Made by a program: the position numbers and the translations under genes
IMG/VR virus record: IMGVR_UViG_3300024430_000001
Span: 1-58,452 of that record
Direction: 5' to 3' (one strand)
Length of the DNA: 58,452 nt
From: a virus
The notes under the pieces: model-generated
Seen by the model: only the letters and a program-made list of their open reading frames with translations
Told to the model about the DNA's origin: nothing
Databases searched by the model: none
In this document: piece after piece, positions 47,168 through 55,995 of the stretch
How the letters are laid out: each line of letters starts with the position of its first letter
Numbering within the stretch: position 1 is the first letter of the stretch

Positions 47168-47920
47168 GTGGCGCGAAGCCGCACACTCAAGCCGGAGTTT
47201 TGGACCGACGAGGTGATCGTCGAGTTGTCCTTTCCGGCCCGGCTGTTCTATCAAGGCTGCTGGAACTTCGCCTTGTGCGATCACGGGCACCTCGACGATT
47301 CGCCGAAGAGCCTGAAGCTGAAGATCCTGCCCGCCGACGACGTGGACCCTGTCGCGCTCGTCGACGAACTCATCAAGCACGGCCGGCTGGTGCGCAAGGA
47401 AACCCCGGACGGGCGCACGTATCTGCACGTGAGCACGCTGGCCAAGCACACCAAGATGGACACTCGCTGGAACACGCGGTGCCAGTACTGCGCCCTCGAA
47501 GGACTCACCAAGCCCGCCAGTCCTCGCGCCGCCCCAGATGACCTCACCGAAACTCACGCGAGTTCGGATGAGCTCTCCGAAACTCCGCCCAGTAAGGGAA
47601 AGGAAAGTAAGGGAAAGGAAAGTAAAGAGAGTGGTGCGCGCAAGCGCGGCACCCGCATCCCCGATGACTTCACCGTGACGCCGGAGATGGTGGCGTGGGC
47701 TCGCGAGAAGTGCCCCAACGTCGACGGCAAGCGCGAGACCGAGAAGTTCATCCACCACTGGCGCGGCGAGACCGGCGTCAAAGCGACCAAGCTGGACTGG
47801 GACGCCACCTGGAAAAAGTGGATGCTCACCGCCGCCGACTACAGGTCGGCCAGAGCTTCACCGCAACCGGACTACGAACCGGCCTACCTGCAACCGCTCG
47901 CACGGTCGGGGGCTGTGTGA
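47168..47920 (+). CDS. Replication initiation (replisome organizer-like) protein
   Basis: 250-aa protein. Residues 1-100 (ARSRTLKPEFWTDEVIVELS, FPARLFYQGCWNFALCDHGH, LKLKILPADDVDP) are the winged-helix start of phage replisome organizers; a Lys/Ser linker (KGKESKGKESKES) follows, and residues 160-240 are a DnaD-like C-domain (IHHWRGETGVKATKLDWDAT). It should load the DnaB helicase encoded two genes later. GTG with GGGAGCGAGG upstream. Confidence 0.8.
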   Translation: MARSRTLKPEFWTDEVIVELSFPARLFYQGCWNFALCDHGHLDDSPKSLKLKILPADDVDPVALVDELIKHGRLVRKETPDGRTYLHVSTLAKHTKMDTRWNTRCQYCALEGLTKPASPRAAPDDLTETHASSDELSETPPSKGKESKGKESKESGARKRGTRIPDDFTVTPEMVAWAREKCPNVDGKRETEKFIHHWRGETGVKATKLDWDATWKKWMLTAADYRSARASPQPDYEPAYLQPLARSGAV

Positions 47921-48105
47921 TGACGATCTGCGACCTCTGCCCCGGCTCGGCGATCTGGCTCCTGGAAGCGCAGACCCCGGACGGCTCCGGCATGACCGCC
48001 GTCGCCTGCCACCGCGACGTGGACATCGCCCGCGCGCTGCTGGCCCGGCTTGGGCCGCCCACTGTCACCCCACTCGACGAATCCATGATCCCGGAGGGAC
48101 GATGA
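47920..48105 (+). CDS. Small Cys hypothetical protein
   Basis: 61-aa protein (TICDLCPGSAIWLLEAQTPD, MTAVACHRDVDIARALLARL) with CxxC and CH. Typical companion between organizer and helicase genes. Function unknown. Confidence 0.65.
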   Translation: MTICDLCPGSAIWLLEAQTPDGSGMTAVACHRDVDIARALLARLGPPTVTPLDESMIPEGR

Positions 48106-49415
48106 CCACCCGCGTTCCACCCCATGACCTCGGCGCGGAGCAATGCGTCCTCGGCGCGATGATGCTCAGCCCTGTAGCTGCCACCCGCGCGGCCGAGCTG
48201 CTACGGCCGGAGGACTTCTACCGTCCGGCGCACAGCATCGTGTTCGCCGCGATCGCCGCCGCGTCGGAGGCCCGGGAGCCGATCGACGCTACCGCGGTCG
48301 CCTCGCGGCTGGACGCCTCCGGCGAGCTGGCCCGCGTCGGCGGCGCCCCGTACCTGCACGAGCTGATTGCCATGGTGCCCACTGCCGCATCGGTCGGCTG
48401 GTACGCCCAGATCGTCGCCGGCCGGTCCAGCCTGCGCCGCCTCATCGAAGCCGGCACCCAGATCGCCCACCTCGGCTATGAACTGGAACGCGACCCGGGA
48501 GACGCCGCGGTGATCGCCGGCAAGCTCCTGGCCGATGCCACCCAAACCCGCACCCGCGGCGACATGCTGACGCTGGCCGACATCATCCCGGGCGGCCTCG
48601 ACGCCATCGAGCGCGCTGGCAACGGCGCGAACACCCCGAGCATCCACACCGGCATCACCGACCTCGATGACACCACTGGCGGCCTGAGGGAAGGCCAGCT
48701 CGTTGTGATCGCCGGACGTCCGGGCATGGGCAAATCCATCCTCGGCGTCGAGCTCGCCCGCAGAACCGCCCTACTGAGCAACCGCCCGGCCGCGATCTTC
48801 TCGCTGGAGATGTCCCGCAACGAAGTCTTCAACCGGCTCATCTCCGCCCACGCCGGCATCCCCCTGGCCGCCATCACCATGGGCCAGCTGTCCCAGCGCG
48901 ACTGGGACACCGTCTCTGCGGTCAGCGGACGCATATCCCACGCCCCGCTCTACATCGACGACTCCGCCCCGCTGAGCCTGCCCGACATCGTGTCCCGCGC
49001 CCGCCGCGCACACGCCCGCACCCCGCTGGCGCTAGTCGTCGTCGACTACCTCCAGCTGATGACCATGGGCCGCAAGGTCGAGAACCGACAGCAGGAGGTG
49101 GCCGAGATCAGCCGCGGGCTCAAGTTGTTGGCCAAGGAGCTCGGCTGCCCCGTCGTCGCCGCCGCCCAACTGAACCGGCTCTCCGAGCAGCGCGCCGACA
49201 AGCGCCCACACCTGGCCGACCTGCGCGAATCCGGCGCGGTAGAGCAGGATGCCGACATCGTGATCCTGCTCTACCGGGAGCAGTACTACAACGCGAAGAC
49301 TCCGCGTGGCAACGAGATCGATCTGATCTTAGCCAAGCACCGCAATGGCCCCACCGGCGTCGTCGTCGCCCATGCCGACTTCGAGCACGCCCGGCTGAAG
49401 AACAAGACGCCGTGA
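48102..49415 (+). CDS. Replicative DNA helicase (DnaB-like)
   Basis: 437-aa hexameric 5'-3' helicase. N-domain starts PPHDLGAEQCVLGAMMLSP. Walker A GRPGMGKS at 205-212, Walker B VVVDYLQLM near 310, and the arginine-finger region RESGAVEQDADIVILLYRE at the end. Full length for the family. It unwinds DNA at the phage fork. Overlaps its neighbours by 4 nt and 1 nt. Confidence 0.95.
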   Translation: MTTRVPPHDLGAEQCVLGAMMLSPVAATRAAELLRPEDFYRPAHSIVFAAIAAASEAREPIDATAVASRLDASGELARVGGAPYLHELIAMVPTAASVGWYAQIVAGRSSLRRLIEAGTQIAHLGYELERDPGDAAVIAGKLLADATQTRTRGDMLTLADIIPGGLDAIERAGNGANTPSIHTGITDLDDTTGGLREGQLVVIAGRPGMGKSILGVELARRTALLSNRPAAIFSLEMSRNEVFNRLISAHAGIPLAAITMGQLSQRDWDTVSAVSGRISHAPLYIDDSAPLSLPDIVSRARRAHARTPLALVVVDYLQLMTMGRKVENRQQEVAEISRGLKLLAKELGCPVVAAAQLNRLSEQRADKRPHLADLRESGAVEQDADIVILLYREQYYNAKTPRGNEIDLILAKHRNGPTGVVVAHADFEHARLKNKTP

Positions 49416-51073
49416 TGAGCGCCCTCGGCGGGTTCATCTGGTCGGTCGGCGAGGTGCTGCGCGGCTTCTACCGGCCGAACCAGTACGGCAATGTGGTCCT
49501 GCCGTTCACGATCCTGCGCCGCCTCGACTGCACCCTCGGCCACAACGCGTTCGCCGAGCTGTTGGCTGGCGGCGACGGCCTGGCCGACAGGCTGACCGGC
49601 TACCTCGACCGGCTCCCGCCTGAGGTCGACGTGTTCCAGTATTTCGACTTCAACAAGGAGATCGCCGCGCTGGAGAAGGCGTGCCTGCTGCGCCAGGTCG
49701 TCACCGCCTTCAGCAGTGTCGACCTGCATCCGGACGTCGTGTCCAATGCCGACATGGGCGATGCGTTCGAGTACATCATCCGCAAGTTCAACGAGGCCGC
49801 GAACGAAACCTCCGGTGACCACTACACGCCGCGGGACGCGATCCGGCTGCTCGTCGACCTGCTGTTTGCCGGCGAGGATCTGGCCGAGCCAGGTACCCGC
49901 ACGGTCTACGACCCGACCGCAGGCACGGGCGGCATGCTGGCCCTGGCCGAGGAACATCTGCACGCACATAAGCCTGGCGTGAGGCTGAGCCTGTACGGGC
50001 AGGAGTTCAACCCCCAGTCCTATGCGATCTGCAAATCGGATCTGCTGGTCAAAGGCCACGACCCGTCCAACATCGCCTTCGGCAACACGCTGACCGACGA
50101 CGCGTTCAAGGGCCGCCGATTCGACTTCTGCATGTCCAATCCGCCGTACGGCGTCGACTGGAAGCAATACGCCAAGGCCATCACCGCCGAACGCGACTCC
50201 GCCGGTCCCTACGGACGGTTCGCCCCTGGCCTCCCGGCGACCTCCGACGGGCAGATGCTGTTCCTGCTCCACCTGGTCGCGAAGATGCGAGCACCGGAGG
50301 ACGGCGGCGGCCGTGCCGGGATCGTGATGAACGGCTCGCCGCTGTTCAACGGCGCCGCCGAGTCTGGGCCCTCCAACATCCGCAAGTGGCTCCTGGAGAA
50401 CGACCTGGTCGACGCGATAGTCGCGCTGCCGACCGGCATGTTCTTCAACACGGCCATTGCGACGTACCTCTGGGTCCTCGACAACGCCAAGCACCCTGAC
50501 CGCAGAGGCCTGGTCCAGCTCATCGATGGCACGTCGTTCTGGACCAAGATGCGCAAGAACCTCGGCTCCAAGGGTCGCGAGATCAGCGACACCGACCGCG
50601 CCAAGATCCTCCGGCTGTACGACGACTTCACCGACGCCGACCCGGACTGCTCCAAGATCCTGCGCACCGACGAGTTCGGCTACTGGACCATCACCGTTGA
50701 ACGCCCCCTCGTCGACGAGTCCGGCAACCCTGTCGTCGACCGCAACGGCAAGCCCAAGCCGGACCCGAAGGAGCGCGACACCGAGAACGTCCCGTTCACC
50801 TACGGCGGCTCGGCCGTCGGCGCAGCCGGCAAGGACGAGGTCATCCAGGCGTACTTCGACGCCGAGGTGAAGCCCCACGTCCCCGACGCCTGGATCGACT
50901 GGACCAAGACCAAGACCGGCTACGAGATCCCCTTCACTCGCCACTTCTACAAGTACATCCCACCCCGCCCTCTCGCCGAAATCGACGCCGACCTGGAGAA
51001 GCAGGTCACCGTCGTGCTTGACCTGCTGCGGGAGATGGCCCCTGACCGCCCTCCCGCCCTCCTCGAAGACTGA
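49415..51073 (+). CDS. Orphan type I-like N6-adenine methyltransferase (HsdM)
   Basis: 552-aa protein. Residues 1-150 are the HsdM N-domain (FIWSVGEVLRGFYRPNQYGN, VVLPFTILRRLD). Cofactor motif DPTAGTGGM at 166-174 and catalytic NPPYG at 242-246. No HsdS or HsdR gene is adjacent, so sequence recognition must come from elsewhere or from its own C-terminal half (about 420-520, unusual Asp/Lys-rich segment NPVVDRNGKPKPDPKERDTE). Probably protects phage DNA. GTG 49412 is the alternative start. Confidence 0.87.
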   Translation: MSALGGFIWSVGEVLRGFYRPNQYGNVVLPFTILRRLDCTLGHNAFAELLAGGDGLADRLTGYLDRLPPEVDVFQYFDFNKEIAALEKACLLRQVVTAFSSVDLHPDVVSNADMGDAFEYIIRKFNEAANETSGDHYTPRDAIRLLVDLLFAGEDLAEPGTRTVYDPTAGTGGMLALAEEHLHAHKPGVRLSLYGQEFNPQSYAICKSDLLVKGHDPSNIAFGNTLTDDAFKGRRFDFCMSNPPYGVDWKQYAKAITAERDSAGPYGRFAPGLPATSDGQMLFLLHLVAKMRAPEDGGGRAGIVMNGSPLFNGAAESGPSNIRKWLLENDLVDAIVALPTGMFFNTAIATYLWVLDNAKHPDRRGLVQLIDGTSFWTKMRKNLGSKGREISDTDRAKILRLYDDFTDADPDCSKILRTDEFGYWTITVERPLVDESGNPVVDRNGKPKPDPKERDTENVPFTYGGSAVGAAGKDEVIQAYFDAEVKPHVPDAWIDWTKTKTGYEIPFTRHFYKYIPPRPLAEIDADLEKQVTVVLDLLREMAPDRPPALLED

Positions 51074-51089
51074 ACGGAGACACCCCGCC

Positions 51090-51242
51090 ATGACCGACTT
51101 GACAATCGAAACCACCGGCACCCCCACCCACGTCATCGACTGGTCCTGGTGGTGGGTGCTGTCGCCGCTGTGGATCAGCGCCGGGATCGTCGTGCTGATC
51201 CTCGCGATCGTGGCGGCCGTGGCCGTCGTCAAGACCCGCTGA
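51090..51242 (+). CDS. 50-aa membrane protein
   Basis: Hydrophobic helix (LSPLWISAGIVVLILAIVAA, about 24-45) after a short polar N-terminus; a WSWWW cluster precedes it. Function unknown. It lies between the methyltransferase and small right-arm genes. Confidence 0.6.
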   Translation: MTDLTIETTGTPTHVIDWSWWWVLSPLWISAGIVVLILAIVAAVAVVKTR

Positions 51243-51271
51243 CCGTCTGCCCGCCAATCAAGGAGGCCCCA

Positions 51272-51610
51272 ATGGCTATGAGCGACTACGAAGAAGTACC
51301 CGTGATCGACGCAGCGAGGCGCTGTGGCGTCCGGTGGGCACCATGGATGGGCGACTGGTTCGTGTCCTGGAGTCCCCGCAACGACAACAGCAACGCCGAG
51401 GGCAGATGGGACCACTGGGTGGAGCTGGCGGTGGCCATCCTCCAGGACCCCATGACTCAGATCGTGCGTCCGGAGGCGTTCGCCGCAGCGGCCGGGCTGG
51501 CGCGGTTCAACTTCGACAGCGAGTCGAACCGTGCCCTGACCGAGGCTGAGGTCGCTTCCCGCTTCGGGCCTGAGACGCCTTCGGACACCGCTGAGGCGGT
51601 GTCCCGGTGA
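51272..51610 (+). CDS. Hypothetical protein
   Basis: 112-aa protein (VPVIDAARRCGVRWAPWMGD, WDHWVELAVAILQDPMTQIV). AAGGAGG lies 5 nt before the ATG. No family recognised. Confidence 0.68.
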   Translation: MAMSDYEEVPVIDAARRCGVRWAPWMGDWFVSWSPRNDNSNAEGRWDHWVELAVAILQDPMTQIVRPEAFAAAAGLARFNFDSESNRALTEAEVASRFGPETPSDTAEAVSR

Positions 51611-51813
51611 CCGAGACCCCCGACCGAGCCATCTCGATCAAGGAAAGTCCCATGGGGGCGCTGTTCTGGTTCCTCCGCAGCTCGTGGTCGTACCTCGGCT
51701 GCGATCGTGGCGCGGGCCGCTGGAGGGCCCGCCGCACCTATCTGGCTGGGCTTGTCCCGGCTGCGGTCAAGTTCATGCGCCTTACGCGCGCCGACGAACG
51801 GGCAAGCCGGTGA
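51607..51813 (+). CDS. Hypothetical protein, uncertain frame
   Basis: 68-aa frame from GTG (GTGA overlap) starting VTETPDRAISIKESP and then FWFLRSSWSYLGCDRGAG. In another frame the same DNA encodes GWACPGCGQVHAPYARRRTG, a typical actinophage zinc motif. One frame may be real and the other an overlap, or a frameshift separates them. Confidence 0.45.
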   Translation: MTETPDRAISIKESPMGALFWFLRSSWSYLGCDRGAGRWRARRTYLAGLVPAAVKFMRLTRADERASR

Positions 51814-52151
51814 CCGAGACCCCCGACACCACCCCAGCCGCCGCGCTGAAGCCGACCCAGTACGAGATGTTCTGGCAGATCCCGGATGGCCACACCGCGA
51901 GCGTCGCTGTGGTCCGCGAGTACGAGGTGGAGCTGACCTATCCGAACGGCGGGCGTAGCTATCGGAGCGTCGGCCCGCAAGCCGAGCTGGCGACCGCACT
52001 GGCCGCCTCTCCTGCCAGGTGGGATCCGCCCGGCCCTCCGGGAGTGATCCGGTATCGGGATGTTGTGACGGTCACTGGCGCGTGGACCTTGCCGGAGGGG
52101 GCGGCTGAGGTGTCCCGCACCCTCACCTCAAGATCGGAGGCTGTGCGGTGA
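51810..52151 (+). CDS. Hypothetical protein
   Basis: 113-aa protein (YEMFWQIPDGHTASVAVVRE, YEVELTYPNGGRSYRSVGPQ). Its first seven codons repeat those at 51607 almost exactly. Beta-rich. GTG with GTGA overlap. Function unknown. Confidence 0.62.
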   Translation: MTETPDTTPAAALKPTQYEMFWQIPDGHTASVAVVREYEVELTYPNGGRSYRSVGPQAELATALAASPARWDPPGPPGVIRYRDVVTVTGAWTLPEGAAEVSRTLTSRSEAVR

Positions 52152-52522
52152 GCACCGGCATGCCCGCGGGGATCTGGCTGACCAAGTTCGGCGTGATCGT
52201 GGCCGACTACTTCGGCCACGTCCCGTACCACGTCGGCAGCTCCCTCGACCGCAAAGACTGGCGCGACGTGGACGTGCGCCTGATCCTGCCGGACGGCGAG
52301 TTCGAGCAGCAGTTCGGCACCCCGCAAAGCGCACAGGTCAACAAGCGGCTCGCCGCGGTCACCCTCGCCTTCTCCGCGCTCGGCCAGCAAATGACCGGGC
52401 TGCCGATCGACTTCCAAATCCAGCCGCAGTCGTGGGCCAACGAGCGGTACCCGACCGGTCGGTCGGCGTTGATCGAACTCGACCCGTTCCCGCCTACCGA
52501 AGGTCCGGAGGCAACTCGATGA
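52148..52522 (+). CDS. Nucleotidyltransferase-like protein
   Basis: 124-aa protein. YHVGSSLDRKDWRDVDVRLI contains G-S followed by D-V-D after about ten residues, the signature of minimal nucleotidyltransferases, which transfer NMP to a substrate. The rest (FSALGQQMTGLPIDFQIQPQ) fits the fold's C-terminal half. Substrate unknown. GTG start. Confidence 0.65.
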   Translation: MSTGMPAGIWLTKFGVIVADYFGHVPYHVGSSLDRKDWRDVDVRLILPDGEFEQQFGTPQSAQVNKRLAAVTLAFSALGQQMTGLPIDFQIQPQSWANERYPTGRSALIELDPFPPTEGPEATR

Positions 52523-52827
52523 CCTCCCAGAGCCCCGTACAGCCTTCACCGCGAGTCATCCCAGGCTCGGGTACCCGGGACGCCGGTTCGGGCTTCCACT
52601 GCCCAATGACGACACCGGACGGGGCATCACTGGCCGCCTTGGGCGAGGCGATGTTCGAGGTCTGGTTGCACGGCAACTGGCTGTTCCTGACCGAGAAGAT
52701 GGCTACCCCGGCCAAGGAAGCGGCGGCCGCTGCCGTCGAACGGCACTGGACGCGGATGTACGCCGACGACGGCGAGACCACCAGCGAGGAGACCCGCGCC
52801 GCGCTGAGGTGGTGGACCAATGCCTGA
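52519..52827 (+). CDS. Hypothetical protein
   Basis: 102-aa protein (SLAALGEAMFEVWLHGNWLF, LTEKMATPAKEAAAAAVERH). Pro/Ser-rich N-terminus, helical C-terminus. No recognised family. Confidence 0.65.
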   Translation: MTSQSPVQPSPRVIPGSGTRDAGSGFHCPMTTPDGASLAALGEAMFEVWLHGNWLFLTEKMATPAKEAAAAAVERHWTRMYADDGETTSEETRAALRWWTNA

Positions 52828-53176
52828 GCGCATCCAACGCCGCCGCACCCGCGGCTGGCGCATGCCCGAGGGAGCCCGCTACATCGGTCGCCCCACCCGC
52901 TACGGCAACCCTTGGCGGATCACTCAGGCCGAGGACGGCTGGTTGATCGTCCACGCCACCCAGCCGCCCGTCGGCCCTATCCCATCACGAGACAGTGCTG
53001 ACCGGCTGCTGCTCACCCTCTATCGGGACCACCTCGACCACCATCCGGAACTGGTGGCGCAGGCCCGGCGTGAACTGGCTGGCAAAGACCTCGCCTGCTT
53101 CTGTGCCGTCAACGCCCCGTGCCATGGAGATCTGCTCCTGGCTGCCGCTAACACCCCCAGGGAGACCCAGCCGTGA
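52820..53176 (+). CDS. DUF4326-like protein
   Basis: 118-aa protein with the DUF4326 pattern: RIQRRRTRGWRMPEGARYIG, RPTRYGNPW, then ELAGKDLACFCAVNAPCHGD, with Cys and His positions that suggest metal or nucleotide binding. Function of the family is unknown. Common in actinophage right arms. Overlaps neighbours by 8 and 4 nt. Confidence 0.8.
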   Translation: MPERIQRRRTRGWRMPEGARYIGRPTRYGNPWRITQAEDGWLIVHATQPPVGPIPSRDSADRLLLTLYRDHLDHHPELVAQARRELAGKDLACFCAVNAPCHGDLLLAAANTPRETQP

Positions 53177-53562
53177 CCCACCCCTCGATCACACCCACCT
53201 ACGACAGCCGCGAAACCGGCCCCGCCTACTGGGTCACCACCACCATCGACGGCCGCCCGGTCGGCTTCCAGCGCCCAGTCGACGACCCCTTCGGACGCAC
53301 CACCGTCCGGGTCGGATGGCGCGATCTGCTCCGCGGACTGATGCAACGCGGACTCACCGTCGAGGTGACTGTGGGCGGCGACCCGGAACGCGTCAACGAC
53401 GTCCTCGAGCTGGACTCCAACCAGCTCGTCCGCGGACGCACCCGTGCTGGCGAGTTCCGCCAGGAGCTTCACCGGGCCATGTCGCGGATGGTCACCGACG
53501 AGGCGTTCGAGGAGATCGTGGCCGCTGACGCCGCACAGCAGACGGAAGGGGAACGGCCGTGA
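53173..53562 (+). CDS. Hypothetical protein
   Basis: 129-aa protein (GPAYWVTTTIDGRPVGFQRP, TTVRVGWRDLLRGLMQRGLT, EFRQELHRAMSRMVTDEAFE). Beta-rich start, helical end. No recognised family. GTG start. Confidence 0.65.
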   Translation: MTHPSITPTYDSRETGPAYWVTTTIDGRPVGFQRPVDDPFGRTTVRVGWRDLLRGLMQRGLTVEVTVGGDPERVNDVLELDSNQLVRGRTRAGEFRQELHRAMSRMVTDEAFEEIVAADAAQQTEGERP

Positions 53563-53867
53563 CCGACCAGATGGACGGATCGTCTGTCCACGACCCGCTC
53601 GGCCTCGTCGAGGCGTTCCTTCGCGACCCCGCTCCAGGCGAGCTGGTCGAGTGGGAGCAGGAACTCGTCTCCCGCCCGGTGCGGCCCGGCTACCGCCGCT
53701 CAACGTACGAGGAGCGGCTGGAGGATCTGTTGCGCGCAGCGCTCCCGGTCGTCTCCTACGTCTCCGCTGGACGGTCCTATGTGGACGTGGAGCCCTACCC
53801 GGATGCGACGGCACGCCGAGTCAACGCCCAAATCCGCGCCCTGCTCGGAGAGGAGCCCACATCGTGA
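53559..53867 (+). CDS. Hypothetical protein
   Basis: 102-aa acidic protein (LGLVEAFLRDPAPGELVEWE, YRRSTYEERLEDLLRAALPV). GTGA overlaps at both ends. No family recognised. Confidence 0.62.
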   Translation: MTDQMDGSSVHDPLGLVEAFLRDPAPGELVEWEQELVSRPVRPGYRRSTYEERLEDLLRAALPVVSYVSAGRSYVDVEPYPDATARRVNAQIRALLGEEPTS

Positions 53868-54043
53868 CCGACCTCGACCGCTACTCCACGGCCGAACTGG
53901 CTAACGCCTTAGCCCGTCGCGGTGCACTGCCCGAATGCCCCTGCGGCAAGTGGAAGACCTACCTCGGCACTTACGACGCCGACGGGTACACCATCCGCTG
54001 TCACGGCTGCTTGCGAGCCATAGGGAAGTGCATATGCCTGTGA
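53864..54043 (+). CDS. Small zinc-ribbon protein
   Basis: 59-aa protein with CPCGKWKTYLG and RCHGCLRAIGKCICL, CxC...CxxC...CxC. Likely zinc binding. GTG start with 4-nt overlap. Confidence 0.65.
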   Translation: MTDLDRYSTAELANALARRGALPECPCGKWKTYLGTYDADGYTIRCHGCLRAIGKCICL

Positions 54044-54294
54044 CCGCCTTGACCGCCGAAGCCAAACTCGAGCTGCTGTTGAAGCTGTGGGCCGAGCAGA
54101 CCATCACGGTCCGCCTGGAACCGGGCGGGGTGCTGCTGATTGGCGGCGTCACGCACTTCAGCGAATGCGACATGCACACCGCCGTCACGCAGCTGAAGGA
54201 GCTGACCGGCGCGGCTGGCGGGCACGTCCACGACATCAGATCTGGCTTGCTGTGCCTCACCGATGATGGGCGAATCATCGAGGTCACGCCATGA
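54034..54294 (+). CDS. Hypothetical protein
   Basis: 86-aa protein (TAEAKLELLLKLWAEQTITV, RLEPGGVLLIGGVTHFSECD). Starts 10 nt inside the previous gene. No recognised family. Confidence 0.6.
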   Translation: MPVTALTAEAKLELLLKLWAEQTITVRLEPGGVLLIGGVTHFSECDMHTAVTQLKELTGAAGGHVHDIRSGLLCLTDDGRIIEVTP

Positions 54295-54953
54295 CCGACA
54301 TTCTGAGCCTCATAGACGGCGCCCTGGGCGACTACCAGGTCAGCCGAGACGCGATGCGCTGGACACCAGACGACCCGCTGGCCGAGGAGCCTGCGCCCGT
54401 CGCCCCGGTTGCCACCCGTGTGGCGTGGGCACCGGCAGGGACCGACCCGCGTCACACCGAACGGTGGGCCGATCTCGCCCCCTATGTGGACGACGTGGCG
54501 ATCGAGCGACATTGGTCAATGCAGCGGCTTATCAATGAGGCCGTGATGCTGGCCGAGTTTGGGGTATACCAGCAACGCTGCGTTGTCGGCTTCGACGGAG
54601 CCGCTGACACATCGGCGGCATACATCGACGAGCGGGCGTGGACCGACGCTGTGGACTCGTTGGTGGAGGAGATCGCAGCACGGGCAGGCGTTCCTATGCA
54701 CGTGCTGGGCGGCACTGGCGACGAGACGCTGGAGCGGATCAGGCGGGCCTTCGCGGTCGACTGGCCCGAACCCTTAACGATCCGCCTGACCCTGCGGGCC
54801 GAGATCGCCGGCTACGTCGGGTCGGCCCGCCGTGCCCGCTGGGCTGTCATCCGGGCTCTACGGCGAGCGCTGCGGACATCTGACCACATGCGCCACGTCC
54901 GCCACCAGTACCGGGTCCGCCAGCAGGCCCGGCGCAGGAGGGCGAGGCGATGA
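54291..54953 (+). CDS. Hypothetical protein
   Basis: 220-aa protein (YVDDVAIERHWSMQRLINEA, SLVEEIAARAGVPMHVLGGT), with a strongly basic C-terminus (RQQARRRRARR). Mixed helices and strands, no recognised family. Confidence 0.65.
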   Translation: MTDILSLIDGALGDYQVSRDAMRWTPDDPLAEEPAPVAPVATRVAWAPAGTDPRHTERWADLAPYVDDVAIERHWSMQRLINEAVMLAEFGVYQQRCVVGFDGAADTSAAYIDERAWTDAVDSLVEEIAARAGVPMHVLGGTGDETLERIRRAFAVDWPEPLTIRLTLRAEIAGYVGSARRARWAVIRALRRALRTSDHMRHVRHQYRVRQQARRRRARR

Positions 54954-55017
54954 GGCAATTACCGGTATTGACCTCGGAAAACTCCTCACCTGTACCCGCG
55001 AGTAACAAGGAAGTTTC

Positions 55018-55995
55018 ATGACCACCCGTCTCTGTGTGATCCCCGGCTGCCGGGACATCGGCCAGCACTCCGACGACTGCACCGGTGGCCGCTGCCGGGG
55101 CTGCCAACCCCGCCACACCGAACGGCCTATGGTGTGCACCTCCTGCCGGGTCCGGCTCGCAGCCGAACTCGCCGAGATCGGCACCCTCCACGCCGAGCTG
55201 TCCACTCACGACAGTCCGACGGTGGAGCGGGGTCCGTGGATGCCGAAGCGGCGCCGGCCCATCCCCACCACCGACCCCACCCGGTCGCCAGCATGGGCGT
55301 GGGTGGAGGAGGAAAGCACCGACCGAATCGCCTGCCTCCTGCCCGCAGGACCGGTGACGGTCAGCCGACAGGCCCGCATCTCCGGCAGCCGCGAACAAGC
55401 CGCACCGGTAAACCTGGACCAGCTCGACCTGTCCACCGCCACCCGCCCAGCCAGCCGGGCACTGCACGCTCGCGGTGTTCTCGGCCTCGATCCGGACCAG
55501 GTGGGCACGCTGTCCACCGCCACGATCCTGGACAGCCTCGTCCGCACCTGGCGGGACGCGCTCTGCCCCGACCAGCACCTGCCGCTCCCCACCGTGCCGA
55601 TCATGGTCGACTGGCTGGCCAAGCGCCTCGACGACGCCTGCGATCGGTTCCTGGCCATCGACGAGGCCGCCGACGAGATCCGGGAACTCCGCAACGCGAT
55701 GCGTGGTGTCCTCGGCCTCGTCGACGCCAAACGGGAGCTGTGTCACGGGGTGCCCTGCCGGTCCTGCGACCGGATGAGCCTCTACCGGGATGGACTGCTC
55801 GTCTCATGCGGATCCTGCGGCTTGAACTACAGCGAGCGGGACTATCGGGAGTGGGTTGGGCTGCTCGACGCCGACACACGGGAACGGCTCGAAGACGGCG
55901 AACTGGAGGTACCCGAGGCTGAGCGGCCGCTGCGGATACGGTCCGGGTCGGCCGGCAACGGCGGATGGCAAGCGAGCAGGAGGATGGCGGCATGA
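55018..55995 (+). CDS. Multi-zinc-finger hypothetical protein
   Basis: 325-aa protein. N-terminal CVIPGCRDIGQHSDDCTGGR, CRGC and VCTSCRVRLA suggest one zinc region; C-terminal GVPCRSCDRMSLYRDGLLVS and CGSCGLNYSERDYREW give a second. The middle (about 150-240) is helical. Widespread in actinophages, function unknown. GGAAG precedes the ATG. Confidence 0.75.
   Translation: MTTRLCVIPGCRDIGQHSDDCTGGRCRGCQPRHTERPMVCTSCRVRLAAELAEIGTLHAELSTHDSPTVERGPWMPKRRRPIPTTDPTRSPAWAWVEEESTDRIACLLPAGPVTVSRQARISGSREQAAPVNLDQLDLSTATRPASRALHARGVLGLDPDQVGTLSTATILDSLVRTWRDALCPDQHLPLPTVPIMVDWLAKRLDDACDRFLAIDEAADEIRELRNAMRGVLGLVDAKRELCHGVPCRSCDRMSLYRDGLLVSCGSCGLNYSERDYREWVGLLDADTRERLEDGELEVPEAERPLRIRSGSAGNGGWQASRRMAA

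Noticed and set aside
49286-51415. 709-codon open frame on the minus strand
   Set aside because: Antisense shadow of the HsdM-like gene in high-GC DNA; no ribosome binding site and no recognisable motif.
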